From Lates calcarifer (Eukaryota; Chordata; Actinopteri; Centropomidae), in contig NC_066856.1 of NCBI RefSeq assembly GCF_001640805.2, positions 17,661,616 to 17,725,615 on the forward strand: 64,000 bases of DNA, given 5' to 3'. Below are positions 39,801 to 49,900 of the stretch, piece after piece. Made by a program: the position numbers and the translations under genes. The notes beneath the pieces are model-generated. The model was not told the origin of the DNA. It did not search any database and saw only the letters and a program-made list of their open reading frames with translations. Each line of letters begins with the position of its first letter. Within the stretch, counting starts at the first letter, position 1.

Positions 39801-41592
39801 TGTGCCAGAAATTGCATATGTGTGCACCTGTGTAGTTTGGTGTGTGGGCGAGACCCACTAACTTTAACATTTTGCAGCTTCTTAACAGTTATCTGGCACA
39901 TTCAAGGCACTGAGCCAAACATCTGCCAGCTGTTCAAGTGATACTGACAAGATGTATTTTAATAGCATGCTGGTATAAGTGAGGAAGTGTGAGCAGTTCT
40001 GTTATTCAGTGGTGGCTCCAAATGGCAATGAAAGGTAACCGCTTGGAAACTGTTGAAAACTGCACATTGGACAGTCTTGTTTACTAACCTGGCTTGCCTA
40101 TAATGCTTGGTGCCATTGTATGTCAGACAGATTAGACAGGCAAATAACCCAATGTCAGCAAGCCCACATTCCTGCATACAGTGCACTTACATTCTGATTA
40201 AAATGACCAACTGTCAGCAAGAATTAAATCTTATGCCATTTCATTAATACAAATTATTTAATTAATTACAATTTTAAAAGCAAGTGTAAGTACACTTTTA
40301 GGTAGTAGTCTCCTGAAACCTTGATGAGGCCATACTGAGGCGCTTTCATTCTCTGCCCATGCAGCACTCATTAATGCGTATTACCCACCCACTGTCACTG
40401 AGCTGAATTCTCTCAGTGTCTACAGGGAAAAAATATCATGCTCCTGCTCTCTACAGTCTAGCTTGTGGGTAGAAGAATGATATTATTTCTATTTAGTGCG
40501 TTTGGGTATGATAGATCTTAAACTAGGCATTCCCTAAGGAGAGTGTCACAACAAAGCTGAGACTGTACACAAATGGAGGAATATACTTTAAATGAATACA
40601 TACATGAATTCATAATTTCTTAATATATAGGCTAAAGTTAATAATTGATTGCATAATAAGTCTTATTATAGCCTTGCTATTTAGTAGATTAGTACTCATT
40701 GCAATGACTGGACCTCTCTCCATTTCTCCGTCTAATTTTAGTCTGTGGCTATAATGTCCTTTTTCTTCACCTCTAGCAGCTGTGGGTCCCCCTTGAAAAT
40801 GAGATGATAGATCTCAAGGGGTTTATCCTAGGAGTAATAAATTTCTCTAATAGTACTGGCACATTTGTGCCATTTGCCATTTATGAAGTGATATCATGGT
40901 TCTACAAATGCTATATGTGGTAAAAGTTGGTATTAAATGAGATACTTTCGCTCTGCGGTTCAAAGAAAGTACAACCAAAGACTGAGACCTCTTGCTGTGG
41001 GTCACCATGCACTGGATATATTAATCCATGTAGCAAAAAGAACATATGGTATAGTAAATGAGCCCTGACGAACAGAGTAAATGCTTTATATAGCACAGTC
41101 ACTCAGAGACAGGGTAATGCCTTTTGCTCTGAACTGTGCTTTAAGGCATGGACAGCAAGGAGACAAACAGTTAGAGAGCAATATCACATAACTGAAAGAT
41201 CATAGGTTTAACCCTGATGTCTGACAAGCACCTGCTGGCATTATGAGATACAATCTGCATACTTATTATCATTTATTTAATGATATATTTCATTTTATCT
41301 AGTTTGATATTTATATTCAAAAGTTACTTCCTCCATTATTTTGTCCTGTGATATTAGTGATGATGTTTCTGTTCCTGAAGTAAAAACATGCAAATGTAAA
41401 ACATACTGCAAGGGTAACTTTCCATGGGGCTCCAAAACAGCAGTTGCATCAGTGGAATAGCAGCACTGGGACATCTAGGTGTAAATATAACACACAGAAT
41501 GGCATACCAGTGGGAAGTAAGGGTGTTAGGAGTGCAGCAACACCCCCACCCCCAGGTGCAGCACACCCATCTCTTAAGTTGCTGAGGTAGGC

Positions 41593-41650
<58 letters not shown>

Positions 41651-43893
41651 CTGAAGACTCCTGTGGTCTTTTTTGTTGATATTGTGTTTATCTGTTGTAG
41701 TATAAAGTTTTGGAGCAGGATGTAGACAGCCCCTCCAGCATGGAAGAAATACTGAAGTTCAATGTGCAGTATTCAGCCAAGCACTGTAAAGGTATGGCAA
41801 TGTCATGACAACTCTGCTATGTCTTACTACAGAATTAGGTTTAGCTATGATTTTTTTATATCATCAGATTGTTTGATAACATGATATGGTACTGTTAAGA
41901 TGTGATGTGATTTATGATGTTGCACGGAGCCCATAGGGCAATGGCACCAAGAACCAGGCTTTTATTTATTTGGTTTATATTAGAGACAAGCTTTTATAAT
42001 TCACTTGCTTAGTTAATGCAAACTGAGCTTTGATAAATGTTGTATGTGCATTTCCACAGCATTAATTCCAACAGTACAACAGAGAGTCATGTGATACTGT
42101 ACTTATCACTGCTGCCCTCAGTTTTTCTTAAGTGACAGAAAACCATTTTCATTATCCCTCCGTTTCACTGTAACATTTAAGTGAGCACATTTTTCACATT
42201 AAAAGTATTCTCTGACAGCATCATAACTGGGAAAAACAGAAAAGTGGAAAACCTGGAATTAATAAGTGAATGACTACTCCATACCCTTTTGAGAATAATG
42301 ATCCCCTCCTGGTTGTGTTCATTGGTGGTGATGTCAAACATGGCACCTCCATCACCTGGCACGATGGTGTACTCTACTTCTGCATTTTTCCCGATGTCCA
42401 AGTCGTGGGCTTTGATTCTTCCCACAGCTGACCCCACTGCAGAAGACTCAGGAACTCTTAGGTGAAAGAAACCTGCGAACAAATAAACATCAGACTGGAC
42501 TCAGAGTCATTCATTATCATCACTTGACATCGGATGGAAATACTGAGCTCTTTGTATCTTCTGTCTTTTAAGAAGTCTCTCACCCACCCAAGGATGTCTT
42601 ATCCACCCACAGGCAAGTGGCTGATACACTCTCTGTCTGAAGTCGGGCCTGTAGCTATGGGCATGACATTATTCAATTTTGATGTGTCTGGACATCAAGG
42701 CTGCTCAGCACCTTATAATTGGCTGGCTCAACCTGTAAGATCAACAAACACAAGAGCCCAGGGGCTTTGATACTCCTGACAGCAGAAATCACTGCTGAAG
42801 ACTTGGGACAAAATCAACAAACCCACAAACAGTGGATTGCTTGATTATCACTTACACCTGGCAATAGATGGAAATTTATCTTCTGTGTGTTTCCTTTCTC
42901 TCTGTGTGATGGCTAGCTGTTCAAACAATAGCATCTGCTTGTGCCAGAAACATTAAATGGGGCTATTTGTAGGTTTTCTCTGCCACAGAACATGATTTCT
43001 CGCCAGGAGTGGGTGGTGGTGATAATCACTTGCCAAGAGCTACAGCCATCATTGCATTTACAATACAACAGGTTAGAATACACCCTTCTGGTAGCTCATC
43101 TTCTTCAGGGCAGTATGGATGCTACAGTGAGTTGCTATCAGAAAGTGACAAGATGAGCCACCTAAGCCAGGGCTAGTTGTTTAGCATGCTAACTGCAGTA
43201 AGTGAGAAGAAGTGATAGAAATAGGAGCATAACAGGAGTTTACACTGGCACTGCTCTCCACTACTGGAGATAGCTCTTAGAGGATAAAGCTGACACTGGG
43301 CAAGAGGCTGGTTACACCATGGACGTGGACTATAATCCATTATTTCACCATTGCTTTTAACTTTTTAGGTGCTATTTTACTTGTTGGCTGTGATTCAGTT
43401 TTGGATTTTTTTCACCCGGTTTGGATTTTTTTCATCAGGTCATCTATCAGTGCTATATAAATATACTTATTTTTATTTCTTAGAGGTGCTGTGTACAGTA
43501 CTATATAAAAGTGCTCTTACTACCATTCTTGGGTCTTGGAATGCTCTCGACATTGTTTGCAATTACACCTCCTTTTTCAGATGCTTAACAGTTCAAATGT
43601 CAGCAAATCATGTGGCCTGAATTTTCAACATTATTTTACTGGCTGGTGTTCTGTCAAAGGTTATAGAGTATTCATTTAGAACTATCCATTATGACTGAAA
43701 GAGTGAAATTTTTGTAATCACAGTATAGCTCTTGTAGTTGACCCTTTGCCCGGCTTCACTTGTGTTTTGTGTTTACATTTAATTAACCAAATTCATAATG
43801 CATTCACCCATTTAATTAAACAAATTCCTAACATTTCCCTGCTGCAAAAAAATAAAAAATAAACAGCCAAGACCACTCCTAAGAAAAACCTGA

Positions 43894-43951
<58 letters not shown>

Positions 43952-46900
43952 TGTATGTGTAGGAAATTGATTTATTTGGCTCATGTGTGATGAATAAACC
44001 ATACCTTGAACTAGAGCTGAAGAATGGATACATCTAAGAGAAAACAATGTGCCACAGACAAAGGAATGAATGAGTGTCTTATGAACTCCTTCTTTACTTG
44101 ACACACAATGGCAAGTTGGAGATTGATGAACTTGAACGTAAATGTCTACAATAAGCCAGAGTGTCAGACACTTGGCACTAGAAGGTTGAAAAAGGATGCT
44201 GCTTGGCAGAGAGGATATTTCTTTATTCTCAGTGGAGGACCACAATAGAAGTACAAAACCAAAACAAAACTAAAATACCTTTCTCTGATCATTCTATTGG
44301 AAAATGCTACATTATATGTTGTTTAAAATCAATACTATACATGAGGTCATGCTACACCACAGCATACTGGTACTGCTGTGATATATACAGTATGTTATTG
44401 CACTCCCTCTCATTTCTCATTCTGCAATTTTACTGTGGATCTTAGGTCTTTCCTGTGTTGATCCTAGGATTGAGAGAGTGGAGCTGCAGCATATGGATGA
44501 ATGCTTTGTGCTATAATTTCAATAAATAATCAAATACTTTCAAGGACATGTATTCATTTTTTAAAAAGTCATTTAAGGTTTATGTCCTTGTAAGGACTTT
44601 TCTTGACTTTCCTTCAAAACTAGAGTAATTTGCAGGTTACAGGAAGTTAACAAACAGCTGCTAGGTGGCATTGTCAGTGGGTAAACAAGGTTCTAGGATA
44701 ATTCAGCTAAACCATGACCTCTGCAGGCTTTGCTGTTGCAACCACATCTGGTGCCATCACAGAGGTTTAGGGGATTGCCTGCTCACAAATGCATAATCTA
44801 TGATAACTACAGAGGTTAAAAAAAAAAAAAAAAAAAAAAAGAGATTTCTGTAAAGGGCAGATGTGGGATAGGTTCAAGCAGGAATATAATATGTAAACTG
44901 TAACATCTGATGAGCTCCTCCAGTACAACAACACTTTTTTTTTTTTTTACCTGTAAGCCCTCTGTAGGCAAAAAAAACAGAAGAAGACAAAGAGAGGATT
45001 TGGGACAGGGCAGAGGAGCCGCTATACTTGGCCCAAACCTCTGTGCTGTGACAGCATTATGGAAATATCATCTTTTCCACACAGCCAAAGGAGCTTGACC
45101 GTCTGACTGCCTGAATTTACATTCAGAGGAGACCACACTGGTGTCACCTCAAAATACCTGAGGCGACTGCATCAGTACAGAACAGTATTTTTGCTTTCCT
45201 GCTGTTTTGGAGTAGACTACATTTGGCACACAGTTTAATATTTCTGTTTACGATGTGTAGAAAAGCATTCACAGATCAATGGTTTTACAGTTATGTTTTT
45301 AGCCTGGGTTTTAACATGACCCAGTGAACGGTACAATCAAATTAATCTGGTTTAGCAGCTTATATAAAATACCAGATAAAATACAGTGTTTAAATACACT
45401 GACTCAATCCCTGGCGCAGCACCATCATGCTCAGACCTGATCTAAATATAGAAAGATGCCCCAAGAGTGAAATAACACCAATCCTGGTTTATTTGCCAGG
45501 AGTAGTAGCTGTAGATGCAATCATGCTAAGTAAACAGACCTTTGCTTATGATAAAGCATAATGACAAATAATGAAAGCCAATTATAAAGAGTAGAAATGA
45601 TGAATACCCTCTGCCCTGCTGTAATTGCACAGTGTTTATTTCGTTATCATAAAATGTGTCAACCTGTGTAAGGTCATCTGCATTATTACTGTTTTGCACA
45701 AATGAAAGCTGATGTTTTCAAACAGCCATTGTATTTGAATATCTATTATCAACACTCACTTTTAGAGAACCTAGGTGGGTTATCGTTGACATCGCTGAGG
45801 GTGATGTTGACGGTGGTGGTCCCAGCCAGCCCCCCCAGCTGGCCCCCCATGTCCTTGGCCTGGATTAATACCTGGTACTGTTCCTTCACCTCTCTGTCCA
45901 TATTGGGCAAGGCTGTTTTTATAACCCCTAGTGTGCAGCAAGATTGATGAGAAATACAGATAATAAAAAGAGGAATAAGAAGAGGAGAGAGAGAGAGAGA
46001 TAGTGAGATAAAAAAAAAGACAAAGGGAAAAACATAGTACACATAAAATCCCCTGAAATATGTTTTATGCCAAATGCACAATTTACTTCAAAATGCACAA
46101 TATATTTCCACCTAAGGAGTTTGCTCCAGACTAAGAAGCTGCCCATGTGCCTCTGACCAAGGCTGAAATAGAGGTCATTTCACAAACTAGAGACACTTGA
46201 CATTCAATAGGGAACTCTGGTGAAGCTATATAATGATTCACTTCAGGATCAGAGACCCTGAGATCAGAGAGCGTTTGTACTGCAGATTAATAGCTAGGTC
46301 AGTGGGAGGTTGGCAGGGTAAAAGGAAGCAGGCAGCATAGGTGTGGCTGTACTTTTTCCCTCCCCTTATTCCATAATATGGTGAGGATATGAGATTCTCC
46401 CATTTGATCTACTCCTAATGTGTAAATCCAAAATCAGAGACTATGTTTATTTTTGACATTCCTGTCATATTTTTGGAGAGGAAGGGGTATCTGCCTCTGA
46501 CAGGGCTAATTCCCACGACATGCATGGTGATTTATGTATGTTGTTGCCATCCCCCTCCCCTTGCTCACCTTTTTCCTCCCAGTGTTTGTCCCACTTGTTG
46601 ATGTGTGTTTGGAGATAGATGCAGGCCCAGCAGGGCAAACATGTACTTTAACAGTTTGATTTTTTCCAGCATCCATTTGAAATACAGTCACAGTATGTGC
46701 TCTGTAAGCGGCATAATCAGCAACAGATTCCACAGTATCTTGCCTGTGTGAAATGTATGAACCTATTTTCATATGCTTTGAACTGTCCTAGATAGGAAGC
46801 CAACAGCAGCCCACTACCGGCAAACACTGGTGGTATGAAGGTATTTCAGATGTAGAGCAGTCATCTGCCATACACCCCCCCTGCTGCCACTCTACAACCT

Positions 46901-49900
46901 TTTTACTGCCATTTCTCTCTTATGACACCATCCACCTAATCCAGTGAAGCGCAGGTATAAATAAAGTGAAAATAATGAGATCTGTTAATGTTTCAGCATC
47001 AAATGTTATTGTATTATTTTTTGTTATTTCAATTTAAGCCACCTGTTAGCGATATTCCGCAGCAGTACCCCTGCAGCAAAGAGTCACCGGTGGTTTAGAG
47101 ATAGTAGTTTATTTCAGTCAGTTTATGGGTTTACCTAACATTTTGACACATTGCAAAAAGTGATTACATTCTGCAATTCCACCATGTGGGCACCTACCTA
47201 ATTTATAGGACCAATACCAGACAGAAATTATACGTTTGACTTTTTATCTAGTTTTCCCTGAAACAGATATTGTGAATCATTTACATTATATCATACATTA
47301 TGCCCACTGATAACAGTCAATGTTTGATATTAGTGCTGTTTGATTTAAGTGCAGCCTTACAACTGAGCCTTTATTTAACACCTGTCAAATGAATAATTCA
47401 CATTTTTTTCAGGAGAGCATGTGTCCTTTTGTGTTTGCAAAGACTAATGACCTTATTTCACTGCAAGACTGCCGTGCTGCACTGACCAGGAACACATAAA
47501 ACATTACTATTATTTTCTGATATTTTTGACTCATATATTTAGAGTAAAACATAAAGATGTTGAGGACCTTTACACTGACTAAACTGTTATTTTGTCACAT
47601 AAATATTCGATAGAGAGAGCGTAAGTACTTTACCTGTTTTAGGGTCAACAGAGAAGTACGGCTGGCCATGGAGGATGCTGTATACCACTCTAGCACTGTT
47701 TCCGTAGGTAGGGTCATCTGCATCTGTGGCTGTCACTTGTGTCACATACGTCCCTGTGGAAAAGAGTACGAATACTTATTGACTTTGGCTTACTTTCCCC
47801 ATGGGACTGAAATGCTGACTCTCTGAAGTTCATCAGTTTCCTGGATGATCTCACCTGACACTAATGACTGATGAATCACAACTGAGGGAGCTACAGCTAA
47901 TACTAAAAGTCAAAGTCCCTGATAGAGTGCAATGAGGAGGAGCGTGGAGGAGACAGATTGTGTTGGGAAGTTGTTCAGTTTTCCTGTTGTATGTTTTGAT
48001 TTGCACATTTAGCACAGTGCTACCATTAAGAAAACAAAGGTCCATGGGAAGAACAGTATTAAGATGGCAGTCTTCCAAACTCCTGCAGTAACAGGGACAG
48101 AATAATTACTTGTTGGAGGTTTGGCTCACCTCCCTTAACTAGCTGGCGCTGAAAACACCATTCCATTAACATAGTCCTTATTTACCATGCAGATTCAATC
48201 AAAAGTTTCCAGTTTGAGTAACCAACAAAAAAAAATACCCTGTCAGCCTGACTATTTTATAACTCTAAGACACAAACACAAGCCTGGTGTTGCTTCAGCA
48301 GATGGGCAGATTCTTTAGAAGACTCCCTGCAGACAGGTTGACATGGATGCTTTCACAGACAGACAGCTCTGAGTCCGTATGTCCATGTATCAATCACACA
48401 CCCACATCTGGCAAGCTTAAAAACATGTTGTGTATAACATTTTCAATTGCAGGATTTATGGAATGCTTATTATGAACAGGAGACACTGACCAGAGGGATG
48501 AAATTTACATGGTCATTTTAGATCCTGGTAAGCTCCTAGTTGCCCATAAAGAACTTGCTGTATATTAAATAGGCTTTGCAGTCTGGGCAGATGGTAACAA
48601 TGGCATTAAAACATTAGGTGAGAGAGATTAGTGTCTCAATCCTCCCTAACAAAGTCACACATCCCTGATTAGACATACCAGAGAAGGACTGCATCGTGTT
48701 CAACAGGAATATACAATAGATGAGATAATACATTGACACATTTTTGGTTCAGCAAAGGAGAGAAAATCCACAGCAGTAAGAGCTCAGATGTAGAGAAAGT
48801 TAAGCCTTTATGCATGGCTGACACCTACGCATTCCCAGGCGACAAAGGTAACAGCCTTTACTTAGGTGTGAGAGTATAAACAAGTCAAATAAATTCTATT
48901 CGTATAATGATGGAAATTCAGATGTGCAAGAACAGACTGTGTAAAAGAAAAGGCTTCAGAGGTCATTGCTGGTAAACACAGGAGGAGACTACAGACATAT
49001 TTCATACTCAGATATGATGATAAAGATTGAAGAATGGTGCAATACAAAGACAGAGCTGATAGGGAAAGAGGCACATGCAAAAGAGGTAAAGTGTAATATT
49101 AACAAATTGAAATGTAGGTTTGTAGACAAGGAGTGAGATCAACAAATTCATCAAGCCAAAGACAATTTGCAGTAAATACCCTGTCTTTTCAGGCAACACT
49201 TCTAAGTCTTTTTTTATTCGTCAACTCCAAGGGATTCTCTGGATTATTTCCATGAGTAATTTTATAATTATCTGGCCATAGATTAGTCTTCATTACTAGC
49301 TATTATTGCATATTTATGTTCTGTATCTCTCCATTTTAGTTTTTGTTTTGCCCTGCTAACATAAAAACATCCACAGGGACATTCTGGCCAAAGACAACAA
49401 GAGGGGTTTAACAGTTAACAAACCCATTGATCACACAAGTCTTGCTGGTGTAAATATCGATACAGACCTTAGCTGATTTGATGTTTATGCAATGGTTGGA
49501 TCTCCACAGTATTTTTTTGCTCTCGAAGAAAATTTCTCACTTCTCACACAGATTGCAGAGGCTGTTTAAAATTCATACTTGAATTCTTAACAAAGATATT
49601 TCTGATAGCAGTGTCACCCTGCATAATTTGGCACAAATTATCAGTATTCCTTATGACTTTTCTGGTATTAATTGTAATTTATGACCATGAAGGTTATTTC
49701 TAAATCCACATCTTATTTGGTTTTGTCATATAATCAGAATTGTTTATTTCACTGCAAATGCACATTTTATAATTCTGCTTAATTTGTAACACTTTCTAAC
49801 ACTTCATTGCACTTCAGCTGCATTTCCAGCTCCAGCCATTTTAATACTGTACATTCAAATTTAGCCACAAACACATTAAGTTAACATTAGTCATCACTGT

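Larger units (their letters stand above)
30124..42284 (-). other. cdh12: cdh12 intron, the largest complete one (12,161 nt)
   Basis: GT-AG, phase 0, splitting EC3. It contains an exon-like open segment on the plus strand at 41701-41791, a (TA)n microsatellite, retroposon fragments near 36.6 and 41.2 kb, a GA-rich tract at 37.7 kb and a GC-richer block at 34.9-35.26 kb. Large introns of neural cadherins often carry enhancers, but none can be called from the sequence alone. Confidence 0.85.
42473..45759 (-). other. cdh12: cdh12 intron (3287 nt)
   Basis: GT-AG, phase 1. It contains a 52-bp GT microsatellite and a 23-base A run. The 150-codon ORF at 43793-44245 is mostly the repeat read as Thr-His and is not a gene. 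Confidence 0.85.

Noticed and set aside
43793..44245. 150-codon minus-strand ORF, one of the longest in the window
   Set aside because: Its middle is the GT microsatellite read as Thr-His repeats, and the flanks show no recognisable protein or splice signals.
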